64,000 bases of DNA from Maratus speciosus (GCA_963932465.1 OZ010795.1:477018806-477082805); one strand, 5' to 3'. Numbered from the stretch's first letter, positions 34,716 through 45,868 are shown. Numbers and translations are program-made. The notes: generated by a model from the sequence alone, not told the origin.

Positions 34716-34989
34716 TACACTGACGGGGAAAAAAAAATCCCAACACCAAGAAAGACTTGTGTTAAATAAACGAAATTTGGTACGCGTGTTTATACAACTG
34801 AAAGATGACATTGATTGAAATTTCGCGCTTCGCGCATAAGTGGGGCGCTAGTAGCGCCACTCAGAACTTGCAGATCAGGTTTACTTTAAATGCGTGCTGT
34901 AAAGTTCGTGGGCGTTATTTAGCTTCGAAATGTAACGTATTGAGTTGATGTTAGCCAAGAACGCCTTTAACAAGACGAAGAAGCCACTG

Positions 34990-35440
34990 TCAACAGCTCA
35001 CCGAGTTGGAACGAGGTCGCATAATCGGGCTACGAGAAGGTGGATTTTCTTTCCGCGATATTGCAGAAAGACTTGGCTGGAATGTATCCACTGTGCATGA
35101 TTGTTGGAAGCAGTGTTCAAGGTATGGTACTGCCTCAAGAAGTCCGGGTTCCAGGTGGCCACGTGGCACTTCTGAGAGAGAAGATCGCCATATTCGGCGA
35201 ACGACTGTGGCGCATCGTATTGCGTCTGTGGCAGAAATTTGAGCTGCAGTTGGTACCATAGTGATACAACAAATTGTTAGAAATCGGTTACTTCAAGGAC
35301 AGCTCTGAGCCAGGCGCCCTACACCTTGCATTCTACTGACTCCAAGCCATTGCCTTTTGCGACGCCATTGGTGTCAAGCCAGAGCTCATTGGAGGACAGA
35401 GTGGAGATCTGTTGTGATTTCTGATGAAAAAGAAACACAA
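34990..35440 (+). pseudogene. Tc1 transposase N-terminal half, left arm
   Basis: A helix-turn-helix segment reads ERGRIIGLREGGFSFRDIAE then RLGWNVSTVHDCWKQ (35009-35116). The second DNA-binding part follows (SEREDRHIRRTTVAHRIAS). After a stop at about 35240 the sequence continues as VRNRLL and then QARAHWRTEWRSVVISDE, which contains the first catalytic aspartate near 35420. There the gene meets the palindrome centre and reads into the mirrored copy. The two later catalytic residues are absent. Confidence 0.8.
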
Positions 35441-35891
35441 CAGATCTCCACTCCGCCCACCAATGAGCTCTGGCTTGACACGAATGGCTTCGCAAACGGC
35501 AATGGCTTGGAGTCAGTGGAATGCACGCTACAGGGTGCCTAGCTCGGAGCTGATCTTGAAGTAACCGATTTCTAACAGTTCGTTGTGTCACTGTGGTACC
35601 AACAGCAGCTCGAATTTCTTCCGCAGACGCAGTACGATGCGCCATAGGCGTAAGCCGAATACGGCGATCTTACCTCTCAGGAGTGTCACGTGGTCGCCTG
35701 GAATCCGGTCTTCTTGAGGTAGTACCATCCCTTAACCACTGCTTCCAACATTCATGCACAGTGGATACATTCCAGCCAAGTCTTTCTGAAATATCGCGGA
35801 AAGAAAACCCACCTTCTCGTAGCCCGAATATGCGACCTCGTTCTAACTCGGTGAGCTGTTGACAGTGGCTTCTTCGTCTTGTGAAAGGCAT
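35400..35891 (-). pseudogene. Tc1 transposase N-terminal half, right arm
   Basis: Starts MPFTRRRSHCQQLTELERGR at 35891, with HTH residues GGFSFRDISERLGWNVSTVH. It runs into RDTPER, a stop and frame change, then the frame 35319-35645 with TVTQRTVRNRLLQDQL and QARAHWWAEWRSVVF. It mirrors the left arm with differences, so the arms have drifted since formation. Not functional. Confidence 0.8.
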
Positions 35892-36124
35892 TCTTGGCTA
35901 ACATCAACTCAATACGTCATATTTCGAAGCTAAATAACGTCCACGAACTTTACAGCGCGCATTTAAAGTAAACCTGACCTGCAAGTTCTGAGTTTTGCTA
36001 CTAGCGCCACGCTTATGCGCGAAATTTCAATCGATGTCATCTTTCAGATGTATAAACACGCCTACCAAATTTCGTTTATCTAACACAAGTCTTTCTTGGT
36101 GCTGGGATTTTTTTTCCGTCAGTG

Positions 36125-36271
36125 TATATAAAAACAGGGCTGAAATTGTACGTGAAACGTGAAAAATAAGGTGCATTCGTATTATTAGTTTTATAAATAA
36201 TCAGATCTTGGTGCAATAGCTGTTGGCATTCTTATGAAAAAATGCATGAATACAAAAATTATTACGATTAT
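36125..36271. other. Short spacer, nothing recognised
   Basis: AT-rich bases between the Tc1 palindrome and the Penelope-like element. Confidence 0.4.
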
Positions 36272-36324
36272 ATATTAAAAAGCAGAAAAATCAACGTTTA
36301 AAATGCACAAATAATATATGAAAA

Positions 36325-36372
36325 GCAGCAAATAGCTGTTTCGAATCTACTAGCGAGATTCTTCTTCAGTGC
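36325..36372 (-). ncRNA. Hammerhead-like ribozyme motif, full-copy terminal repeat
   Basis: Minus strand reads CTGAAGA, an extra A, stem GAATC / GATTC with a nine-base loop, then GAAAC and a short stem CAGC / GCTG. This reproduces the CUGANGA and GAAA core and helix II of a hammerhead. Penelope-like elements are known to carry hammerheads in their terminal repeats. The expected UH cleavage dinucleotide after helix III reads CU here, so cleavage activity is uncertain. Confidence 0.55.
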
Positions 36373-36561
36373 AAAAGGAACAGCGTGCTAGAAAAAGCAA
36401 GGCTGAGCAAAATCATCGACAGAGACGCGCTGGCTTTTATACCCTATGCGGGTGGCGAAGGCGCCGAAACAACCAATGAGAGAGAAGCAGTGGAAACGAC
36501 TGGGTGGACAAGTAGCGACATCTACCGGAGAACTAGAGAAAAGAAACCAAAAAAGGGGGAA

Positions 36562-38865
36562 TTAAATTAACGCTTTCCAAATACTTGGAAAATCTGGAGT
36601 ACTAGATAAGTCATTGACTAAAGAGTGAGAATTTTTAATGATATGGTAAGCTTCCCAAAAATCAAGATTAAGGTTAGAAGAACATTTTTGGATAATGATG
36701 GCTGAGGAAAAATCGAACCTATGTTGAGAAGACCAAGAATGTTGAGCAATAAAAGAACGTTTGAGCTCCTGATTTTTAACATAACTTTCATGCTCTTTTA
36801 AACGAAATCTAAGAGCACGTTTAGTCTGACCAATATAAGAAAGACCACACTAACAAGAGATCTGGTAAATGCCCCAATTATCAAGGCGATCAACGGGGTG
36901 TTTGAGATTTGAAAAAGGGATTTTATTAACAGAAGAAAAAATAACTTTAAAATCAAACCTTCTTAGGATTTTAGCAACTTGCTGACTGATTTTAGGAAAA
37001 AATGGTAATACAACTGAAGTATTAGGGTTGGAATTAGAATGCTTTTCAGAATGGTCGGATTTCGTCAATTTCTTATAAATAGAATCGATAATATTAGAGG
37101 AATAACCACGATCGACAGCAATAGCTTTGAGGTAATTAAGTTCAGCACTAAGTAACTGAGGAGTGGAACAAATATTAGTAGCCCGAAAAACAAAAGTATT
37201 GAAAGAAGCGAATTTCTGGTTAGGGGAATGAGAAGAATACCTGTGCGGAGGGAGACTGACAGCAAAAGGTTTACGAAAGACGGTAGTCTGAAAGCCATTT
37301 TCACAACGAATAACAAGGACATCCAGGAAAGAAAGACAGTTATTGGTCTCAATTTCAGAGGTAAATTGAATGCAGGGATCAATGGAATTCATAATAGAGA
37401 GAATATGATTAATATCCGAATTCATTTCAATCAGGACATAAACATCATCAGCATAACGAACATAGAACGGAAATTTTAAGATTTCAAAAAGCTTGACCTC
37501 AAAATAGTGCATATAAATATCGCATAAAATTGGAATAAGAGGATTACCCATAGCCAAACCGTCAATCATACGGAAGAAATTACCATTGAAAACAAAAGTA
37601 TTTTGCGACAAGCAAGCGCGAGTGAGAAGTGTAAGTTCCTCGATTTCAAAATAAGAGAAATGGAATTCACAAAGCCTTTTCTTGAGGCAATCTAAAGCCC
37701 CCTCAACCGGAACGTTTGTAAATAATGATTTAACATCAAAAGAAACCATCATGTGACCCTGCGGCTTAAAATTATGAAGTTTTTTAACAAAATCAAAAGA
37801 ATTCTTAACAGTGAAACAGTTACTGCTCAAAAGTGGGGAAAAAACAGAAACTAAATATTTGGCAAGCTTATAAGAAGCTGTACCGATACTAGAGACAATA
37901 GGTCTAAAAGGAATGTCAGGTTTATGGACCTTAGGTAAAGCATAAAACCTGGCACAATGCGCAATAGACGGAATAAGGGACTTCTTAAAGTTAGCAGGAA
38001 TAATGGAAGAAGACTTAATGGCAGACTTAATAGAGTTAATTTCACTAGTGGAAGGGTCTTTGCGGATATCCACATACGGACCATTATTAATTAATTTATG
38101 GTTTTTTTCCAAATACGTAGATTTGTCGAGAAGAACAATCTGACCACCTTTGTCGGCCTTAGTAATAATTAAGTTTGGATCAGAACGCAAATTTTTCAGA
38201 CATTGTTTAACAGGATGTTTAAGATTGGGTTTATAAATATTAGAATTGAAATCAACAGTATTGGCAATGAGATGCCTAATAGACTCTTTTTGAGAAGAAG
38301 ATGGAGCGCTATGCTTAAAGGCTCTTTCAATAGGAGCAATAAGATTAGGTAAAGAAGGAATAGCAGAGACAGAAAAATTGTTATTCAATTTGAGAGCATC
38401 GAGCTGATTGTTACTTAATGGAACACTAGAAAGATTGACAACAGCATTTTGGTTAACAAGAGGCAAATTACTGCAGTTATTAGCGACAGAACTTCCACAA
38501 AGCGCATTAAATTTCTTCTTTAAAACCGAACAATGAACAGAAGAAGCTGTGAGAACTCGGCTCCATGACCTTCTGTCAATGGACTGAAAATCAGGAGTAG
38601 AATTAGCGAGGCTGATATGTAAAGAATATAACTCGCGCTCTATATGAGCAATTTTGTGGCGAGTCTCTTGAATCAAAGCTCTTAAAAGAGCTAATCTAGA
38701 ACGAAATAAAACCTTCTCAATCCTATTTGAAGAAAATAAATTATAACGAATGGAAATGAATTTAGGAATAACCTTCTTACGCCTACAATCAAGTAGGAAA
38801 TGTAAGTGTTCCTAAAACCTGTACTTTTTTAATCGTAAATTACAAAACCTATTGATTTGAGACAT
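36562..38865 (-). pseudogene. Penelope-like RT and GIY-YIG endonuclease gene, two nonsense codons
   Basis: The coding frame begins at ATG 38865 (MSQINRFCNLRLKKYRF) and ends at TAA 36562. Two TAG codons interrupt one otherwise continuous frame: at 38812-38814, after 17 codons, and at 36850-36852, between the RT and the endonuclease. The truncated sister copy has CAG at the second place. Between them is a 608-codon run (36850-38676 from a TTG). Within it: KADKGGQIVLLDK (173-185), the Penelope block YALPKVHKPDIPFRPIVSS (245-263), motif A SFDVKSLFTNVP (312-323), motif B GLAMGNPLIP (373-382), catalytic YADD (408-411) and FLDVLV (450-455). WGIYQISC starts the GIY-YIG domain, followed after the stop by YIGQTKRALRFRLKEHE. 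The protein copies element RNA at a nicked target. Without readthrough this copy makes RT lacking endonuclease. Confidence 0.85.
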
Positions 38866-38999
38866 TGCGGAAAAAAAATTACACAAGAATAAAGGCCCGT
38901 TAACGCCAAATACATAAAAATAGCAAATAAATCCTTTGTGCAACAATATTAAAAAGCAGAAAAACCAACGTTTAAAATGCACAAATAATATATGAAAAG

Positions 39000-39046
39000 C
39001 AGCAAACAGCTGTTTCGAATCTACTAGCGAGATTCTTCTTCAGTGC
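39000..39046 (-). ncRNA. Hammerhead-like ribozyme motif, truncated-copy terminal repeat
   Basis: Same core and helix II as at 36325-36372. The helix III loop is TGTTT instead of TATTT. Being at the junction of the two copies, it would sit at the start of transcripts of the full copy. Confidence 0.55.
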
Positions 39047-39234
39047 AAAAGGAACAGCGTGCTAGAAAAAGCAAGGCTGAGCAAAATCATCGACAGAGAC
39101 GGGCTGGCTTTTATACCCTATGCGGGTGGCGAAGGCGCCGAAACAACCAATGAGAGAGAAGCAGTGGAAACGACTGGGTGGACAAGTAGCGACATCTACC
39201 GGAGAAGTAGAGAAAAGAAACCAAAAAAGGGGAA

Positions 39235-39920
39235 TTAAATTAACGCTTTCCAAATACTTGGAAAATCTGGAGTACTAGATAAGTCATTGACTAAAGAGTG
39301 AGAATTTTTAATGATATGGTAAGCTTCCCAAAAATCAAGATCAAGGTTAGAAGAACATTTTTGGATAATGATGGCTGAGGAAAAATCGAACCTATGTTGA
39401 GAAGACCAAGAATGTTGAGCAATAGAAGAACGTTTGAGCTCCTGATTTTTAACATAACCTTCATGCTCTTTTAAACGAAATCTAAGAGCACGTTTAGTCT
39501 GACCAATATAAGAAAGACCACACTGACAAGAGATCTGGTAAATGCCCCAATTATCAAGGCGATCAACGGGGTGTTTGAGATTTGAAAAAGGGATTTTATT
39601 AACAGGAGAAAAAATAACTTTAAAATCAAACCTTCTTAGGATTTTAGCAACTTGCTGACTGATTTTAGGAAAAAATGGTAATACAACTGAAGTATTAGGG
39701 TTGGAATTAGAATGCTTTTCAGAATGGTCGGATTTCGTCAATTTCTTATAAATAGAATCGATAATATTAGAGGAATAACCACGATCGACAGCAATAGCTT
39801 TGAGGTAATTAAGTTCAGCACTAAGTAACTGAGGAGTGGAACAAATATTAGTAGCCCGAAAAACAAAAGTATTGAAAGCAGCGAATTTCTGGTTAGGGGG
39901 ATGAGAAAAATACCTGTGAG
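39235..39920 (-). pseudogene. Truncated Penelope-like copy: RT tail and intact GIY-YIG endonuclease
   Basis: A 254-codon frame (39235-39999) whose first 26-odd residues come from flanking and inverted sequence. From RYFSHPPNQKF on it is the C-terminal part of the element protein. It carries the linker, WGIYQISCQCGLSYIGQTKR (151-170, GIY at 152-154 and YIG at 164-166), KEHE (177-180) and a conserved end LDFWEAYHII (221-230), closing at TAA 39235. The CxC in ISCQC just before YIG is typical of Penelope endonucleases. The RT catalytic motifs are missing, so it cannot retrotranspose by itself. Confidence 0.85.
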
Positions 39921-39936
39921 GCACAGGTATTCTTCT

Positions 39937-40646
39937 AATATGAGAGTTTGTATCAAATATCTGTTGATTAGTGCCAAGATAGCGTACACAATATTGCACG
40001 TAATACTATATTTGGATACAACCCCTCATCTTTTTGCTTCTTTTTGGGAACAACGAATTTTGAGCTTATTCTATCGACGATAATTTTCAGAATTTTCAAG
40101 CTATGATTTTGAGGCTTTCACAAAAGTTGCTCTATATACTTAGCTAATACATTACGCACATTATATTTTGATTGCAGTCGCGCATGCGCAGTGAAATATT
40201 TTTTAGTAAGCCTGCTCATTTTTCACCCAATTTTTATTATTTTTTAATTCTGATTACAGAGTATTGTGTACAATGTTGCTTGTCATATTTTCTGAAAAGA
40301 ACTTTTTTTTATATTAATAACTCTGTAAATTATAAGCAAAAAACTTGGCGAAATTGAGACTATTTTTATAAAAACCTTAATACAAGTATACATGCTATCT
40401 TCATAAAAATAAACACAGTATATAACAATAAGCCACTTATTAATAATCTCGAGTTTCAGCGATTTTGCTACATTAGTTTTTACAGTGTTTTCCAAAAGAT
40501 AACCGTTCTTTTTTAATTTGTTGACGGTACCCTATGGGGTTTCGGGAAAAAAAAATCTTTGCGGAAATATACGACCTATACTATACTATTTACACACCTG
40601 CAGTTTCAGGTTAATTCCTCAAGTATTTTTCTAGACAAGTGATATT
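39937..40646. other. AT-rich stretch, nothing recognised
   Basis: No repeat boundary or frame worth calling. Part of it (TTTGGATACAACCCCT near 40011) recurs in the long-TIR element at about 26003. Confidence 0.4.
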
Positions 40647-40685
40647 GAACCTTATCCCCCACCAATTTGGTGAGGGATAAGGTTC
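40647..40685. repeat. Short hairpin, 17-19 bp stem
   Basis: GAACCTTATCCCCCACC and GGTGAGGGATAAGGTTC pair across an AATTT centre with one mismatch. It stands just upstream of a mariner transposase relic. It may be a remnant of an element end or a small palindrome; I see no T-run to suggest termination. Confidence 0.6.
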
Positions 40686-40699
40686 AGAGATTCGGCTGC

Positions 40700-40931
40700 G
40701 AATCCCGTCAACATCCTCCATAGAGCCCAATCTTTCTCCACGTGATTTTTATACTTTTCGCCCCTTGAAGAAAGGCATTCGTGGATGTCAGTTTCATTCG
40801 GACAAGGAAGTGCAAGACTGGATGCGGTTGTGGATCCGTCAGCAACCTAACTCTTTCTACAAGACTGGAATTGAACGTCTCGTCTCCTATTGGGATAAAT
40901 CTCTTAACAATTCTTGGAATTGTTTTTGAAT
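40700..40931 (+). pseudogene. Mariner transposase C-terminal relic
   Basis: Forward translation gives NLSPRDFYTFRPLKKGIRGC, then QFHSDKEVQDWMRLWIRQQ and FYKTGIERLVSYWDKSLNN, stopping at TGA 40929-40931. This is the end of a mariner transposase, from the block around the third catalytic residue (relatives read PDLSPCDFHLFGPLK) to the conserved GI..LV.RW tail. A one-base shift occurs just before NLSPRD (HPPYSP precedes it in another frame). No terminal repeats could be paired around it, so it is an isolated fragment of an old insertion. Confidence 0.75.
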
Positions 40932-41726
40932 AAAACTTTTCCATGCTTACTTTTTAGTGTGTCTTCGGTTTTCATTTGACTGATCCTTATATATTTATTA
41001 ATAAAAAATATCAGTTTTCCCACCTTGACGATCTTAACTGTTTTAGAAACTAAGCTTTCCAAATCTGCAGAGTAAGGTGGGGGTAAAATGTGTTGGAAAA
41101 GTACTATTTTTCAATTCTGCATTACTTTTAACTAAAAAAATTAAAATCCTTATAAAAAATTTAATGTGTTTATAAAATAAGATCATTATCATCATGATAA
41201 AAGTATTTCCACACATATGTTTTATGTTAAAACTTCTAAACCTTTGCTTTTTATACCAATTTTACCCAAGGCACAGGGGTAAAAGAAGTAGCAGGTGGGG
41301 TTAATTGGGAAGTGGTAAAAAGTTGAGTTTAAATATTCCAAATTTTATGGAAATGTATTTATTTTTGTGCGAGAAACAATTTTAGTTACATTACCTAACT
41401 ATATTTTACACTAGAAACAATAACGTCCACGATGGTTATGTTAAAGTTCCTTTAATATTTTAAACATTTGAGATTTTAAAACAATTCAAGCTTCGTTATT
41501 TTCTCAAAATATGTGACAATTACGAAATAGTGATTTCCTAACGAACTTCAGAATGAAATCTTTATCATTAATCTCTTTAATCTTTTCGAAGAAATTTTAT
41601 TTTTACTGTTTAGAGTATGGCCTAATTGCCTCGCAATTTCTCAGGCACTCCTTAACTGTAATCTGGTGGTTAGTTTAGTGCTGTTCTCCCTAAGTAAGTA
41701 TAGACAAAATGCATCCCATTTCTTTT
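40932..41726. other. AT-rich stretch, nothing recognised
   Basis: Stops in all frames. Confidence 0.4.
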
Positions 41727-42215
41727 AGGTACGTTCTTAATTATATAAATTTGTAGCACCTATAGTCGTCGTGTAATCCGTTAGTCTGCTGTCCATCTGC
41801 CCCATGTAACAGGGCAAAAACTACCCAACCGAATGGTTTGAAATTTAATAGATATAATCGTTGCAGAATTTAGTCGAGTCATTTCAAATTTTATGAAAGT
41901 TGAATCAAAACTTAAAAATATATTAATAAAAGTTTTCTTCATTCTGGTAAATCCTATCATACGTAAAAAATTCATTGATAACCCATTATGGGAAATGATT
42001 TTAGGTTGCCATGGGGATTACTTCCTATTTAAGATGGAGTTCTATTATTTCCGTATTACTGAGTTTAACATATAGAATCGTAATAAATTTTGTATTCATG
42101 CATTTTTGCATAAAAGTGCAACATCTATTGCATCAAGATCTGAATATTTATAAAACTAGTTATAGTACGAACGCATCTCATTTGCCACGTTTGACATACA
42201 TTTTCCACCTTGTTT
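41727..42215 (+). repeat. Dispersed repeat D, copy 1 (about 480 bp)
   Basis: Matches about 47733-48203 in the same orientation: TATAGTCGTCGT, GAGTCATTTCAAATTTT, ATATTAATAAAAGTTTTCTTC, TTCATGCATTTTTGCATAA and AACTAGTTATAGTACGAAC in order. The small forward frame 42011-42217 is shared with copy 2 but shows mostly replacement changes, so it is not supported as a gene. Confidence 0.75.
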
Positions 42216-42564
42216 AAAATAGTGAAATACTCTCCGAGTTGAAACCAGAGATGTACATAAAAATCTTCACCCTGTCACAGCAATTCTAAATTTCAGCATT
42301 TGGCCAAGATCTTTCAAGAATAAGATGCGTACTGATTTCTCTATAAAAACATAGAACTTAATTCAGTGTACATTTTTATTTATTATTCATTAAAATATTT
42401 GAAATTAATGTAATTTTATATGTCATATATAAATATTGTACAAGGTTTTTTTATTATTACTAAACTTAATTATTACTTTTCTTCTGAATAAGGTATTTTC
42501 TACTGAACAAAAAATTCTTTCTGCTTAAAAAATGATTCATTTTCTAAGTTGCTAGCACACTGCC
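42216..42564. other. AT-rich stretch, nothing recognised
   Basis: No features seen between repeat D and repeat R copy 4. Confidence 0.4.
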
Positions 42565-44100
42565 CCTTTTTACTTTCTTCTAACTTCAATAAAATAAAGT
42601 ACCGTAATCGAATTTTTTTGACTTCCTGTTTTCTACGGATTTACACGTTTTAGGGTTCAGAGACCACAAAAAACATGTTTATATGAAATATCTGTCTGTG
42701 TGTCGACATTGCGCCGTGGAAAAGAGTATGAGGTTATGCCTAGAATTGAACCAATTTTTACCCGACTGCCAAGAAGGGTTATGTGTTTCACGCGTATCTG
42801 GGTATTTGGATTTCTTTATACCCTCGAAACACCCGAACGGCTGGATGGATTTTAATGAATAAGGTCTCTATTGATTCGCCTTAACCGTCCGATGGTTATA
42901 GGCTAAGTTTTGTTTTTATAAATTCAAAATGACGGCCGTAAAATACAAAATGGCTGTAGACACGAAAAAAGCTTTTTACGCACCCTATTGAGCGGCATAT
43001 CATTGGATAGGTCTTTCAAAATGAAGACGATGTTTCATTGACTATTTTGCAGTCAGAAGCTCCGTTTAAATATTACGCAACCTGGAAGTTGTGCTGCTAG
43101 GATCGCCAACTTTACTGCAACTCTAGCCATCATAGACATCTATCGGCCTCATCAAAACCGTGTTTATAGATAGGAACTAACAATTAAACACAACTTAAAA
43201 GTCATCATTACAATTAAATAAAAAAAATAGTTAAGTAATATAAAAAATTGTTTAACATTGATGAGAAATAATTAATTAGTTTGCTCTTTACGCAGTCGGG
43301 TTTTTTGATTTTTTTAATTTAATTTTTACTTGCTTGTGTATGCTTTTGGCTACAGCCAGCAGGTCCGCTTTAAATTTCGAAAAATGCCACAGGAAGGGGT
43401 CACTGTAATAGCGATCTCTGTACCATTTTCATTGTTGTACCATCGAAAAATGTATGAAATTATGCATAGAATTGAACAAGTTTTTTTGTGTGTGCTTTTG
43501 GCTATGGACAGCAGATCCTCCTTAAATTTCGTAAAATGCCGCCTGAAGGGGACGCTGTAATAGCGATTTTTTTGTAATTTTCTCGATTTTTCGTAGTTTT
43601 AATGTACATTTGTGGCTCATGCAGCGACGAGAACTTCGCATCTTGCTAAGCCGGCTATTCGGAAACAGCTGATGTAGAGCAGAATAACGAAAATCTAGTG
43701 ATTTTAATACAGATCATGGTCGAGATTAACTAGTTTTTACTCCGATTAATTGACTGAAGCAGATATTTAAGATGAAAATCTAATTTGGTATAATATTGAA
43801 CTAATAATATAAAAATATTAACATTTATAACTAATTTTTGAAGTATTAAGATGTATGACATACACTGTTAAAAATTTTGCAGCATTCTGGCAGGTCATTC
43901 GACCGTTTTTTTGAAAAAAAGGTTTCATAACCATAATTTAACTATATTCTGACCATAAAATGGCCAATAATATGGTCAGAATAGTGTTAAATTACGGTTG
44001 TTTTAACCGTTTTCGGAAAAAACGGTCATATGACCTACCAGAATGCTGTAAATTTTTAACAGTGTAGAAGAAAGTTTTGGGATTGGCGAAGCCAACTATT
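42565..44100 (+). repeat. Unnamed repeat family R, copy 4, with extra internal sequence
   Basis: Begins TTTTACTTTCTTCTAACTTC and ends at AGAAGAAAGTTTTGGGATT near 44085, as do the copies at 19 and 26 kb. The interior differs after about 42700 (TTACCCGACTGCCAAGAAGG, CACCCGAACGGCTGGATGGA). It holds a 152-bp tandem duplication (43330-43575, GCTTTTGGCTA at 43342 and 43494). A family A MITE sits near its right end. Confidence 0.6.
43863..44064. mobile_element. Hairpin MITE, family A copy 3
   Basis: 202 bp with TA flanks, CACTGTTAAAAATTTTGCAG to TTTTTAACAGTG. It is nested near the right end of repeat R: removing it rejoins GACATAGAAGAAAGTTTTGG. Confidence 0.8.
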
Positions 44101-45868
44101 TTCCTATTCGGAACACGAGTTGGACCAATGTTTGATTTTGATGATTGAGCACTATTTGTTAATTATCTTATTTTGCGTTGCTCCAGGAATCCTTTTTACT
44201 AAAAGGATTGTTGCACTCTACATTAGAAGTAATTTTTCCATTTTTAATAAGCAATCAACTTTTTCACGTAAAACGCGTTATACTACATCATATTCAGTCA
44301 TCACTTCTCCATCAAATGTTAGAAGAGTGTCAAATATTAAAATTAATTGGTTTTATAATTGTTTATATATATTTGGATAGAACATTTTAATTCGAAACTT
44401 ATCGCTTTGAAGAAGGCGTTGTGCTATAGAAGTAGAGAAAGAAGTGTTGGTGATGGCGGCAATTGTTTCACAGGCGAATAGTGATAATCCAGGTAACAGC
44501 ACGGAAATAAAAAAAATTTCAATATGTATTAAGGATGAAAGCACATTTTTTAAATTAAAATAGTTAAAGAGACGTGATAAAATCAAAGGAGGAGGTGCCT
44601 CTAACAAATTAAATACAGAGAAGCGTTTTAGTTCTTACGTCTACACAGCAAGGCAGGCAAGAGAAGAATGACGTATTCAGTCCTCATATGAGATGGACAA
44701 ATTGGCGATTGAGCAGTATAAACATGCACAACATGCCAGTAATAATCATAGATAGATAAAAATTCGAGTAGAAAGAAGTAGATCAATGTGTCAGAGTGAC
44801 TATCGTGGTAACTACAACTGCAGCTGGTAACTATGGCTGCCATTTAAAGTAATTTTATGAGTGTCGGTACGACACGAGAAAATATTTGTACGTTACAATG
44901 TCTAAATGAAAAGGCGACTGAGTGACGGCTAGAAACAAATTAAAGAAATGAGATGACCGTTAGCGGTTGTGCATACATAGCGTTATGAAGTTGGGGGCGA
45001 GGGGCTGGTGCATGATATTGTAAGATATCTCTAGGGGGGTGCTGTCATCATATCGTTATCATTTTTGATCCAACCAAAATTTTCTCTTTTTATTTGTAAT
45101 TTGTTCTTTACATCAAAATTTTCTCTTTTTATTTCTAACTTATTCTTTACATCAAAAAAGTCTGCAATCTTTTTTATTCTGTTATCTATTTTTATTATAA
45201 TACAAAGTTATTATTCAAATCATTAAATTGTTATAATTTTTTTAAATTTCAAAATATGGAATACCTCAACATTTAGCATTACTATTTTTTTTGTCATATG
45301 TGTATATAATCCGCTTTTCCAGAAACCAGGTGTGACGTATGTTTGAAATAATCTTTGTAATTACCAGTAAAGAAAAGAGAAATAATGTTGTGCACCTGTT
45401 TTGTTGATAAAAAGTTCTACCTGAACTCCTTCCCCTTGCAGTGGCCTCTAAAATTACCAAAAAGCTGATAACGTTATATATGTATGGCCCCTTAAAAGTA
45501 TGTGGCCTGATAAAGGAGAGAAGATGTTAAAGTTGCTATTAAACTTTAAATCTAGTGAGATGATTGTGAAATGCGAAACGCATCGACAAAAATAAATGGT
45601 TCAGTTTATTTTGTTTTTTTATTCTCTAACAATGTAGAAGACTTTTAGTGGTTAAATACAAGGGAGGGTAGAAGGAATATTTGAAAGTGGAGGTAAGAGT
45701 GATTGAGCGCTTAAGTAATAAGTAACGCACATTTAATCATGATAGATAAAAACAGATGTGAAAAATTATCTTTAGAAATTAAAGTTTTGCATGCAGTGGA
45801 GGGGGTTTAATATAATACACGAAATCTTTTTGAACACAATTTTCTTTTATAAATTTCCATTCCGAGGA
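44101..45868. other. Mixed-composition stretch, no supported gene
   Basis: GC is higher at 44600-45040. A minus-strand frame starting ATGGCAGCCATAG (44843) runs 71 codons and ends beside a donor-like GAC|GTAAGA, so a first exon cannot be excluded, but nothing else supports it. 45553-45588 holds a hammerhead-like GAAACGCATC hairpin. Confidence 0.3.

Larger units (their letters stand above)
34718..36124. mobile_element. 1.4-kb palindrome of two inverted Tc1 5' halves
   Basis: TA flanks (34716-34717, 36125-36126). The left end CACTGACGGGGAAAAA is mirrored by TTTTTTTTCCGTCAGTG on the right. Similarity between the arms continues inwards for about 700 bp to a centre near 35425, where TGGAGATCTGTTGTG and its mirror are only about 17 bases apart. 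Each arm holds the terminal repeat plus the first half of a Tc1 transposase gene, both transcribed inwards. The catalytic C-terminal half and the other end of the parent element are absent. Confidence 0.9.
36272..39936 (-). mobile_element. Penelope-like retroelement in partial tandem
   Basis: On the minus strand a 5'-truncated copy (about 39936 to 38946) is followed directly by a full-length copy (38945 to 36272). The roughly 600-bp terminal stretch is shared by both (36272-36568 with 38946-39240, plus the endonuclease region), so the end of the first copy acts as the upstream terminal repeat (pLTR) of the second. This head-to-tail arrangement is characteristic of Penelope-like elements. The copies are almost identical where they overlap, hence recent. 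Confidence 0.9.

Noticed and set aside
40647..40685. Transcription terminator
   Set aside because: The hairpin is strong, but there is no T-run and no gene ending at it. A transposon remnant is more likely.
44628..44843. Minus-strand first exon ending at a GTAAGA donor
   Set aside because: One plausible donor after a 71-codon frame is not enough without an acceptor-side exon or recognisable product.
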